Shown here in pieces: positions 56,901 through 64,000 of a stretch of 64,000 nucleotides of DNA; the first letter of the stretch is position 1, and each line of letters opens with the position of its first letter. The position numbers and the translations under genes are program-made. Origin of the DNA: Bryoerythrophyllum caledonicum (taxonomy: Eukaryota > Streptophyta > Bryopsida > Pottiales > Pottiaceae); NCBI GenBank assembly GCA_963971425.1, contig OZ020523.1, forward strand, positions 24,843,105-24,907,104, written 5' to 3'. The notes under the pieces were generated by a model. The model did not search any database. It worked only from the letters and a program-made list of their open reading frames with translations, and was not told where the DNA came from.

Positions 56901-57794
56901 TGACGAATGCCATTACTAACCTGGCATCCGGATCGGTGAGATCGCTGAGGACATACCCGTCCTTAGGGTTAGCCTTCGCGCGGAATTCGCCCTTCAGGAT
57001 GGCGTCGTCCCGTTCCGCCACCTTGATTGTTCCTGCTCGGAACTCGTAGGTATCTCTCCAGAGCGTCGTGGTCCAGACCTCCGGATGCGCCCTAATCTTC
57101 TGTGCGTATTGGCTTGGTGGCTCTCCCAGAAGCTCCGTCATCATTGTGTTGCTCTGGTAGGCCCACGGTGTCGCTAGAAGACCTTCACAACCCATGATTT
57201 CGAGATAGCTCTCTAAAACCCGACAGGTCTTGACCGGCTTCGGAATCTCCGGAGTTACCTTCTGCAGCACCAGTGTTTCGGTAGCCGGAGCCTTGCCCTT
57301 CTTGCCCGCCATCCGTGCCCACCTCTCCGTGAACTTGCGCCTCGCAATATTGTCAAGAGAACCTGCACGCACTGTCCTCACCAAGTCCCTCTTGCTGAAC
57401 TAAATTGGCTCTTCCGTCCTGCATCAAGACCGGATTCAAAACCCTAGGAGAAGGCGAGAAGGGAAAAGAGAATGAGCCTGCTGGAAACCCTAAAAGATTG
57501 GTGCACAGGGCTGCCAGTCGCGTTTTGTATCTGACGCGCTCGTACGGAAAACAGTTATGCGTCATGATGGCATTTCCGGTTCCAGCTGTAACCGCCCTCC
57601 GGTTTTGCAACTTCCGGGAAGGGTGCCGTAACTATCTTCATTAGGGATTCCGGCGCAGCACTAAAATCTTATTCCATTTCAAGAACTACTTATGCTCTTT
57701 TAGTCAACTAACTAACTAATTTTTCTAATTTTTTTCCTTATTTTCTTCCGGGATTGTATTAAGTTCCGGAAGTATGTGGGGACAATTTCCCACA
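53939..57794 (-). mobile_element. LTR-retrotransposon-derived insertion, 3.86 kb, TSD CATAG
   Basis: Starts TGTTGCAG and ends CCCACA, between CATAG at 53934-53938 and CATAG at 57795-57799, exactly interrupting the HAD-like exon. TG...CA ends and a 5-bp duplication are those of an LTR element. I see no long direct repeats at the two ends, so it is either a long solo LTR or a non-autonomous derivative. It carries one ORF on the minus strand. It is much more GC-rich than the host sequence, with many TCCGG words. Confidence 0.85.
55171..57384 (-). CDS. 737-aa plant-transposon-type protein, gag-like
   Basis: Intact ORF starting MVRTVRAGSL; a second Met at MAGKKGKAPA is possible. Residues about 50-240 resemble the 'putative plant transposon protein' domain: YLEIMGCEGLLATPW, FVNPIFHPEKPKR, GKLSVDWAAIMDEQIDRMV, then TPSPLSTYLAHMYAKQKMLS. 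Next come an acidic Ser patch with RRPNRKRSR, a helical region about 345-530 likely to form coiled coil (REMKEKHDSVARLEQENATI), and a Pro/Gly/Ser-rich tail. No protease, reverse transcriptase or integrase is present. The family is known from plant LTR elements; its biochemical role is unknown. It is uninterrupted, consistent with recent insertion. Confidence 0.75.
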   Translation of the reverse strand: MVRTVRAGSLDNIARRKFTERWARMAGKKGKAPATETLVLQKVTPEIPKPVKTCRVLESYLEIMGCEGLLATPWAYQSNTMMTELLGEPPSQYAQKIRAHPEVWTTTLWRDTYEFRAGTIKVAERDDAILKGEFRAKANPKDGYVLSDLTDPDARLVMAFVNPIFHPEKPKRIVAKLATLILGSMRGKLSVDWAAIMDEQIDRMVKNLPKARKTPSPLSTYLAHMYAKQKMLSPDEQAEYDSLLTIQSYGGMETDEELDESTDSDTEKSSSPLILRRPNRKRSRSVQRTPETPGECRPLSTIPAQSPPIAPPTTAQPAAPEPAPEDERFATGSEPGPTFVPSIIGDIPVDVHELCRHIVWRTRIQEGEIRERHAMIMAILEAVGLEDTTHLIAQLREMKEKHDSVARLEQENATITKVNTRLWSQVRQAEAARDAAQHARVVAETKVRAASQSLIDIRTALNFPVDTVNRALLYTASLEKNEKLSRGQVIRFLIDHSRKMEGTWSKMQELARELVAATSTVPGAPPPVPAPPASDAAGPSGTQADPSGNTAGPSGSPSGPAAVSPSQPPAGPSPRPASGTTKLLTGQFNDLVGTPDFSSPMSWNGVAFPSTESMQTWEQVPGSQVVPPLPFRIPSESPSPGPPVTDPLPGSSAATPMVVSPSGSFRDLPDIEDRADAPSGQAVATGDPDAPSGPGMPTPTTAPEPPAAIPAQTEAGASPSKVTPSRRSSRRRNQVTP

Positions 57795-58304
57795 CATAGC
57801 TCACAACGGACTGATTATTCGTCCACCATTCCTACCTTGATTGGACCAAAGGCGGTCTACTTTCGTCCTGCTGTTCGTGATTTCTTATCGGTCATCAGAA
57901 ACTTTCTGAACTCTGTCGTCATTTGGAGCTCTATGAAGAAATCCACAGTCGAGGCGATCGCGGCTTGTCTCTTCAGGGATCTGGGGCCTCCTTTTCTTGT
58001 TCTAGGTCAAGAGAAATGTTCTCAAATAAAAACTTCGCGGAATGTGTACCTCATGGCTAAAGATAAAAAGGAGAAGCCAATGTTTTTGAAAACCTTGTCG
58101 AAAACGTTATTTAGTCTTCGGCATGAGCCGGTAGTCTTTAACTCCGACAACACTCTTCTTATAGACGACAGCCCGGAGAAGAGTGTTTGTAATTTCACCG
58201 GGAACGCCATCTTCTTGCCTTCATGGAGACGCGGGGATACGAATGATAATGTTCTTACCGGGACCCTTCTTTCGTGGCTTCGCCGCTTGCATTCTGAATG
58301 TCCT

Positions 58305-60351
58305 TGTGAGCCGCAAAAACGGCTCACGGTGATGAATGGACCTCACGTCGGGTCCATTAAGGCTAATGAGTGGTGAAAATGGGTTATCCCATGGACTAGC
58401 TCGTGGTTTGTTGATTAAAATGGCCAAGTGGTCTTTCCCCTCACCAAAAGAGGAGCATTTATGGGCAATCGCGGAATTTATGTAGTTAGCCAAAGAGGAA
58501 GAAAGAAAAAAGAATGGGGCGTTGAAGGCCTTTAAAAAAAAAAATAGTCAAAAGGGTCCAAAAAGAAGTGGAAAAGAATCCTCATCAATCACTAAGTAGA
58601 TTAGGAATTACCCCAAGCAAGGGGAATTCAATTTAGGTAGGTTAAATTAGATTTTTGCACCTTTGAAAATTAGCTAATAGCTCACTTATTGAGATCATGC
58701 GCACCCATGTGGCTTGGAGTTAATGTTTAGATCTAGATATTCCTTGGTTAGTGGGACACCCACTCTTGTTAAATGCAAGGGTGGCACGGAATTAGTAGTG
58801 ATAGGGTTAGTAGGGTTGTAAGAGGGAAGCCATTTATGGGAGGAGGCCAAAGGCGGCAGGGAACGTCTTTGGGAACTCAAGGAGAGCAAAGGTTGGAGGG
58901 GGTTACCCCCTGGAGAGGTCTCATTATTTTTGGGGAGAGAGAGGGGGGTGTGTGTGTGCGTGTAGGAGGAGAGACTGATGTCGTGTAGGAGGAGAGACGA
59001 ATTAGAGCAGGAGCTGGAGACGATCAAGACCACGAGGAACAAGACGATCCAGAGCACGAATTAGAGCAGGAACAAGACGATCAAGAGCACGAAGAAGAGC
59101 AGGAGCTGAAGACGATCAAGACCACGAGGAACAAGACGATCCAGAGCACGAAGAAGAGCAGGAGCTGGAGACGATCAAGACCACGGGGAACAAGACGATC
59201 AAGAGCACGAAGAAGAGCAGGAGCTGGAGACGATCAAGACCACGAGGAACAAGACGATCAAGAGCACGAATTAGAGCAGGAGCTGGAGACGATCAAGACC
59301 ACGGGGAACAAGACGATCAAGAGCACGAAGAAGAGCAGGAGCTGAAGACGACCAATACCACGGGGAACAAGACGATCAAGAGCACGAATTAGAGCAGGAG
59401 CTGAAGACGATCAAGACCACGAGGAACAAGACGATCAGGAGCACGAAGAAGAGCAGGAGCTGAAGACGATCAAGACCACGGGGAACAAGACAATCAAGAG
59501 CACGAAGAAGAGAGCCGGAACTGAAGGAAGAAGGGTGAATCGAATCAACCAGGGAGCCTCTCCTCGCCCCCCTGGCTAGTAGTAAATTCCTTATGCAGTA
59601 AGGAACCCTAATTTTTTTCCTAAATACTAAAACCACACGGAAGCACTGCCAATTTTTTGCTAGAATTAGGGTTTGCTCACGCTCAACTAAAACAACCGGA
59701 TAAAGGGTCCTTAGGAAGAAAGAAAAAATCAGCTGGAGGTCATTTGTACCAAGGTTGAAGTGGGTTCTCGTGTGAATGGATGTATGTATGGAGATGTGGT
59801 GCATGACCTTGAATAAAGTCATATGTTGAAGGTGCGCTGTTGGTCGCTGGCGGTGAGGTTCAGGGTCGAGTCAATTGACCAATTGAATGCTGCCATCATG
59901 TTAAGCACAAAAAACTAATAAGAATAAAAAAAACAAACACAAGAATCGGAGTTAGAGGCAAAGAGATAATTAGAATCATAATCCGGGAGAAAATAGGGAA
60001 ACCTGCCTGCTGCCGACTGGTTCCAGGGTCACACCTAAGCCTGAACCTAATCACTAAGGGTCTAACCAGGTTTGGAACGTTGAATTGAACCCTTAAGAGC
60101 TGAAAAAATTGCATTCGGAGCCCTAGAACAAAAGTTACACTCGTTCGAAGGTAGGGTCAATTAAAAGGCTGAATTGAGTCGCCACCTCACTAATCAACCA
60201 CAAGGAACCTAAAGGGCATGAGATGTGCCACCATGGTACTATGAAGTGTAAATAAATGGGCTGAAGGTGGGTTGCACGAAGGATTGAGCCCCGTATTAGG
60301 ATCTTGTGTTCAAGGTAGGCCACCCTTTAGGGGTGGTTTATTTGGCTCACA
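58305..60351. mobile_element. TG...CA insertion of 2.05 kb, TSD GTCCT (solo-LTR-like)
   Basis: Begins TGTGAGCC and ends GGCTCACA, an 8-bp perfect inverted terminus, flanked by GTCCT at 58300-58304 and 60352-60356. It interrupts the HAD-like exon. No ORF with protein-like composition is present, and a 60-bp minisatellite fills the middle. The size, ends and 5-bp duplication fit a solo LTR or a small non-autonomous retroelement. A DNA transposon with short TIRs is less likely but not excluded. Confidence 0.82.
58980..59520. repeat. 60-bp minisatellite, about 9 units
   Basis: The unit contains GAGCAGGAGCTGAAGACGAT and ACAAGACGATCAAGAGCACG. Units are nearly identical, with alternating variants (GAAGAAGAG versus AATTAGAG; CACGAGG versus CACGGGG). 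Only the AATTAGAG variant adds stops in some frames, so frames remain open by chance. Confidence 0.9.
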
Positions 60352-61569
60352 GTCCTCTTGGGCAGTTGAAGAATTACGTCGATAGTAATCGTATAGGGAC
60401 ACCTCCTTTGGTGCGTGATAGTCCTATGATGAAGCATATCATTGATGGAATGACGCTCTCCACATGGAACATGGGTACTGCGTACGAGATTCCTAATGTT
60501 TTTATATCAGCTCCTAAATAGTTGTAGGAGTAACTCCTGCTCAAGATATAGGGGAACTTCATATATGTAGGGGTTTTCAATGTAGGTTTAGTGCGCTGGA
60601 TACATTTTGTGATATACTTGTAGCTAAAACGTACTTGTAAATCTTGTATATATTTTGAAAACTGTTAATATATAAATCCGTTCGTTTTCTCCTTCTACAT
60701 ATTTGTCGTGTTTGTCACCTCTTATGATTCCATGAACTTATCTTCGAGTCAATCATAATTTCATTGCCTTGCATGTGTTTCATGTTTCTTTCTCTCATTC
60801 CTTGCTTTATTCTAATGTATTTCAGGTTTCAAAGTCTAGTGTTAATCCTACCGCATGCCTGAATATTGGTAGTATGCTGCCCTCGAATGTTAGCGTCATT
60901 CCGGAGTACTCTGGGTCTTATGGTGGTGACATCTCCCAGCCCCAACAATCGAAACCATATCTTATGTGCACTGCAACTGATGCTGCCTCTGCTATCATGG
61001 ACTTCTCCAAGCAGAAGGTCGATGATGGTGTTGTGGATAGCCCTCCCGAGCGGAGGGCTGGGATAGTGCCTGTTGCATCCCCTTCACCACTCAAGCGGAT
61101 GTTTGCTGAAGTTCAAGATAGAACCGATTGTACTCCTCAACGGAAGCTTTACGGAGATGATGGTGTCCATCTGAACATGGAGAAGGAGGATGTGCCTAAT
61201 TCTTCCGATCGTAGACAGCCGCCCGCTAAGCAAAGCCGGTATTCCGCTACACGTTCTCAAGGTACAATGAAGGAAATAGCCCGTCCCAGTTGTTCAGTGC
61301 GCTGTCAAACTCAATCTGTGGGTGTACAGCCAAGGCTTTGAAGCTCGGGACCGTCAACGAATCAAGTGAAGTCCGTTCCGTCTCGAGTTCGTGATGGTCG
61401 TGGGGCTGATATTGGTCTGTGTCCTATGTCATCACTTTCCGAGAGTGTGCTAGCAGTTGACCCGGATTGGTGTTTTAAGCCTTATTCTCGGAGAAGGGAA
61501 ATCATGATTGGTTATGCAAAATTTAAAGCACAAGAGGCATTGCGTCTGAAGGCCCTAGAACTTGAGTAA

Positions 61570-62265
61570 AATGTATCTAATAGATACATTTAGTAGACAA
61601 TATTATATGATGATTCTATTTGTTAGGGTTGATTTTTCTAGAATCTATTCGGGAAGTTGTTTCCGTGTATAGCCAAGAGTGAGTTGTTTGGATTTTATAA
61701 ATAAAGTTTTCTAAATGATTCATTTCGTTTGTGCATATTATTTTAAATGCATGTATTTTTGTATGGTGTTCTATTGTTAATAATTTGTAGTCGGAACTGT
61801 TGCATGTTTACTTTGCTTTTGCCTTCTACCATGCTATCACCTTTGTTTTGTCACTTTTGATTTCTAATTTTAGATTGCCATTTTTCAAGGGCATTTAGTT
61901 TTGGTGAATGGTTGGTTCTCTATGGTAGTAGCGAAGATAGATCTAGGATGTCATATCACTTTATATTAACAATTAACCAAATGTCTAAGTCTTTAGTTAT
62001 TATTTGAAACATAACACAATAGTATGTACTCTTCGAGAACTGTCTTCCAATATAGGCACTCCCTAACTTGTTGATAATTGGCCCAAATTCAGTAAATTAC
62101 CTTTTTTTCTAAGATAAATATTTAGAATTTTGCACTTACAATGTTGGGGGGACCGCGAAGTGATTCTTTTCCTTATGTTGTTTATTGTATTTTACAGTTT
62201 GCAATAACTATACTCGTTGGTTATTGTTCCGAAATAATAGGCTTTTAGTCTCAAAATTCACGATT
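61570..62265. other. E2 right subterminal region, non-coding
   Basis: 3' flank of the FCP1-like locus. The last ~95 bp are similar to the E1 right end (62735-62831): both have ACTTATGTTGT or CCTTATGTTGT, then TTTACAGT, TATT(G)TTCCGAAATA and GTCTCAA. No ORF. Confidence 0.65.
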
Positions 62266-62291
62266 TGTCTCATTTTAATGAATATGGTGTT
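62266..62291 (-). repeat. Right TIR of E2
   Basis: Exact complement of 34850-34875, followed by GAAG (62292-62295). Confidence 0.93.
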
Positions 62292-62436
62292 GAAGGTGAA
62301 GTACATGGAAATTGATGATTGGTATAAACCTTACTCTCGGAGGAAAGAAATTATGATTGGATATGCAAAGGTGAAAGCACAAGAGGCGTTGCTTTTGAAG
62401 GCACGTGGAGTTGGATCAAATTTGTCCAAGTCTTAG
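62292..62436 (+). pseudogene. End of the E1 FCP1-like locus, displaced by E2
   Basis: With one GAAG removed, it continues the frame left at 34849: ...LLSTK joins VKYMEIDDWYKPYSRRKEIM and runs to a stop after GSNLSKS. It is clearly homologous to the same C-terminus in E2 (DWCFKPYSRRREIMIGYAK, ending 61569). This displaced exon proves that E2 sits inside E1. Confidence 0.9.
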
Positions 62437-62831
62437 TAATAGTTATAGTGTAATTTTGGATGTCTTATAGAAGTCGCTTGGGTAATTCTCCCCTTACTTA
62501 TAGACACATTAGTATTATATTTTAATTCTATTATTAGGTAGTGGTTTATCCTTATTCTTTAGGTGAATAGTGACTTGAATTATATTTTGAGTGGTTTGGT
62601 TTTGTACCAGATCCAGTCCCTGAGAAATAACATATATTTCCAGTCAATGTATTTATCTTTTACAAGTATATGTGTGTAATGCTATTGTGGAGTGTTGGAT
62701 TGATCATGTTGTTGATATGATGGATTTGTGATGTTTTCACTTATGTTGTATGTTGTATGCTTGAGTTTACAGTAACTTTTCGTTTGTTTTTATTCCGAAA
62801 TATTAGGGTATTTGTCTCAATTTTCACATTT
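62437..62831. other. E1 right subterminal region, non-coding
   Basis: Separates the last codon from the right TIR. AT-rich with no ORF. Contains TTGTCTCAATTTTCACA just inside the TIR, a subterminal GTCTC copy. Confidence 0.6.
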
Positions 62832-62857
62832 TGTCTCATTTTAATGAATATGGTGTT
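62832..62857 (-). repeat. Right TIR of E1
   Basis: Complement of the 26-bp TIR, followed by AAAG (62858-62861), the right target-site duplication. Open frames that begin here (SHFNEYGVK) are read-through of the TIR into Tc1 and not a native start. Confidence 0.92.
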
Positions 62858-62861
62858 AAAG

Positions 62862-63505
62862 ATAGATTGGCTTTTGTTGAAACACACAAGTATTGGACAG
62901 TTAATGATTGGAAGAGGGTCGTTTTTAGTGATGAGACAAGAGTCAATCGTTTTAATTCCGATGGAAGGACTTGGTGTTGGATTCGTGATAAAAAGAACCT
63001 TCCAAGTCATGCTGTCAAGCAAGCTGTGAAACATGGAGGAGGTTTAGTCATATTTTGGAGTTGTTTAACTTCAAGAAGAGTAGGTAATGTGTACAAGATA
63101 GATGGGAGGATGACTGCTATAAATTATCTCGAGCTCTTATTGGAGGAATTATATACTACATTGGTAAATTTTGACTTCGATCTCGATGAAGTTATTTTTC
63201 AACAAGACAATGCTCCTATGCACACGGCTAAGATTATTCAAGAATGGTTTTGGGAGTAACTATATGATGTTATGAAGTGGCCTGCTCAATCTCCTGACTT
63301 GAATTCCATTGAACATGTGTGGGCTCCTGTGAAACGGAGATTGAATTATTATCCCACTGCTCCAAGGAATCTTCATGAATTGTGAACTCGTATTTAAGAG
63401 GTTTATGCTTCTATTAGTGTAGATGAGTGTAGGAAGTTGTATGCTAGCATGCCTACTCGAATTGCAGCTGTTTTGAAATCAAAAGGAAGTTGGATGAATT
63501 TTTGA
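62862..63505 (+). pseudogene. Tc1-like transposase, catalytic part (DD34E)
   Basis: Continues the fragment that ends at 14087. Catalytic residues: FSDET (first Asp, about 62930), FQQDNAPMHTAK (second Asp, about 63208) and LNSIEHVW (Glu, about 63313), with 34 positions between the second Asp and the Glu. The linker [10 protein letters not shown] is standard for Tc1. Stops at 63257-63259 (TAA after WFWE), near 63383 and near 63396 inactivate it. The frame ends KGSWMNF, about 16 bp before the right TIR. Confidence 0.87.
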
Positions 63506-63538
63506 GTGTATTCTAAAAAGTGCTCAAAAAACTGAGTC

Positions 63539-64000
63539 CATGTACATATCCAATTTCCAAATTCCATATCTTGGAATCTATCAATTTAATTTGTGTTTTT
63601 TCACTCTGATGTTGTTTATTACTTTATGCTTTACAACTTTTGTATACAAAGTTTTGCAATTTGTTCATCTGTTCTCATGGCATTGTAGATCTAATGAAAC
63701 TAACTGAAACATTGATTTAGTATTTTGAGTTAGTGTAGTCACAGAGTATGTGTTGAATACGTACGTACTCACGTACTCACATTGGAATACATGTACTTAG
63801 CACGTACTCCGATTCTGTACACGTGTCAATATAATCTTGAGTACACTTAGAATGCAACTGCGTACTTTAGGTTGAAGTACGTGCATACTCGCATACGCAA
63901 CAACACGTACTCTGAGTAAGCGTACTCACGTACGCTGTGACCTTGCCATCAAGTACAGATTTCTACAGATTGCTCCAATAGCTCAAGTGGGAAAATAAAT
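63539..64000. repeat. Right flank with GTACT/CGTAC-rich stretch (63738-63950)
   Basis: After the Tc1-like element comes AT-rich sequence, then about 210 bp packed with CGTACTC, ACGTACTC, GTACGTGCA and similar words (more than a dozen GTAC). The order is irregular, unlike a tandem array. No gene. Confidence 0.6.

Larger units (their letters stand above)
53610..61569 (+). pseudogene. FCP1/HAD-like protein, E2 copy, split by two insertions
   Basis: Exons: 53610-53750 (LDDIVHRPLALK), a 54-bp intron, then one exon cut into 53805-53938, 57800-58304 and 60357-60521 by two inserted elements, and a last exon 60826-61569. HAD signatures: WLNLVMDLNGILC, NSVVIWSS, NTLLIDDSPEKSVC. Removing each insert with one 5-bp duplication restores the frame (AHS-SQRTDYSSTIP and SECP-LGQLKNY), and the joined exon is then 804 bp against 798 in E1. 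The last exon ends DWCFKPYSRRREIMIGYAK and carries a TGA at 61339-61341. FCP1 enzymes dephosphorylate proteins; here the second motif-I Asp is Asn, so phosphatase activity is doubtful. No start codon is certain: it may be a separate gene or a 3' part of the ParB-like one. Confidence 0.82.
34850..62291 (+). mobile_element. E2: giant TIR element, 27.4 kb with later insertions
   Basis: 26-bp perfect TIRs at 34850-34875 and 62266-62291, flanked by GAAG, inside the last exon of E1's FCP1-like locus. Without the two TG...CA insertions (3856 + 2047 bp plus 5 bp each) and the ~2.3-kb Tigger-like element it is about 19 kb, close to the E1 backbone. Layout is identical to E1: DUF7869 gene (minus), array, centre, array, ParB-like/FCP1-like locus (plus). 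Its DUF7869 ORF is complete, so E2 is the youngest and possibly last mobile copy here. It could supply a transposase even though its other genes are broken. Confidence 0.93.
14088..62857 (+). mobile_element. E1: giant TIR element, about 21.3 kb without E2
   Basis: Bounded by 26-bp TIRs (14088-14113 and 62832-62857, one mismatch) and flanked by AAAG on both sides inside a Tc1-like transposase gene. Layout: TIR, DUF7869 gene (minus, 17775-14963), palindrome array (18150-19310), AT-rich centre, second array (27220-27711), ParB-like/FCP1-like locus (plus, 27759 onward), TIR. The total span of 48770 bp includes E2 (27442 bp plus 4 bp), inserted in the last exon of the FCP1-like locus. All its genes carry stops or frameshifts, so it is no longer autonomous. 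Confidence 0.92.
13568..63538 (+). mobile_element. Tc1/mariner-like element split by E1
   Basis: The ends are an 18-bp perfect inverted repeat, GACTCAGTTTTTTGAGCA at 13568-13585 and its complement at 63521-63538. Subtracting E1 and one AAAG copy leaves 520 + 677 = 1197 bp, the usual size of a Tc1-like element. The two halves encode the N- and C-terminal parts of one transposase, joined in frame once E1 is removed. The element is degenerate, with stops in both halves. I could not fix its TA duplication with certainty. Confidence 0.88.

Noticed and set aside
58773..59822. Frames across the 60-bp minisatellite
   Set aside because: Kept open by the repeat period being a multiple of three; no protein-like composition.
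14088..62857. Segmental duplication as the explanation for paired gene sets
   Set aside because: TIRs with distinct 4-bp duplications and in-frame target reconstruction show separate transposition events.
62831..63259. A Tc1 transposase start at MSHFNEYGVK
   Set aside because: Those residues are encoded by the E1 right TIR; the native continuation joins 14087.

Overview
The window is eukaryotic and looks like a land-plant genome; a bryophyte, lycophyte or fern is my guess, not a proof. It is AT-rich, has GT-AG introns, and almost everything in it is transposon-derived. I see no bacterial operons and no rRNA or tRNA genes.

The main content is a family of giant terminal-inverted-repeat (TIR) elements, called here E0, E1 and E2, which I do not recognise as a described family. 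Each complete element has the same layout: a 26-bp TIR beginning AACACCATATTC; a minus-strand gene for a ~940-aa DUF7869-type protein with a helix-turn-helix, a CxxC pair and a DDE-like acidic core (the candidate transposase); an array of a 19-bp palindrome, TATCCTCGASTCGAGGATA; an AT-rich centre; a second palindrome array; a plus-strand multi-exon locus encoding a ParB-like/degenerate methyltransferase-like protein and then an FCP1/HAD-like protein; and the other TIR. The palindrome recurs roughly 45-50 times, in leaders, introns and even exons.

The elements are nested. A ~1.2-kb Tc1-like element (ends at 13568 and 63538) is split by E1 (14088-62857), flanked by 4-bp duplications AAAG. E1's FCP1-like locus is split near its end by E2 (34850-62291), flanked by GAAG. 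E2 is interrupted by a Tigger/pogo-like element (from 40847) and by two TG...CA elements with perfect 5-bp duplications: 53939-57794 (CATAG) and 58305-60351 (GTCCT). Removing each insertion with one target copy restores the reading frame across the junction in Tc1, in E1's gene and, twice, in E2's FCP1 gene. A third family member, E0 (about 8.16-12.53 kb), lies in opposite orientation and lacks its far half. Decay follows nesting order: E2 has an intact DUF7869 ORF, E1 and E0 are broken.

Region by region: 0-7.9 kb holds simple repeats, two unrecognised minus-strand ORFs (one with a 21-bp tandem repeat) and a dense AGATCT cluster; 8.2-12.5 kb is E0; 12.5-13.6 kb is a spacer with a minisatellite; 13.6-14.1 kb is Tc1 left; 14.1-34.8 kb is E1 left; 34.85-62.29 kb is E2; 62.29-62.86 kb is the E1 right end; 62.86-63.54 kb is Tc1 right; the last 460 bp are flank with GTACT-type repeats.
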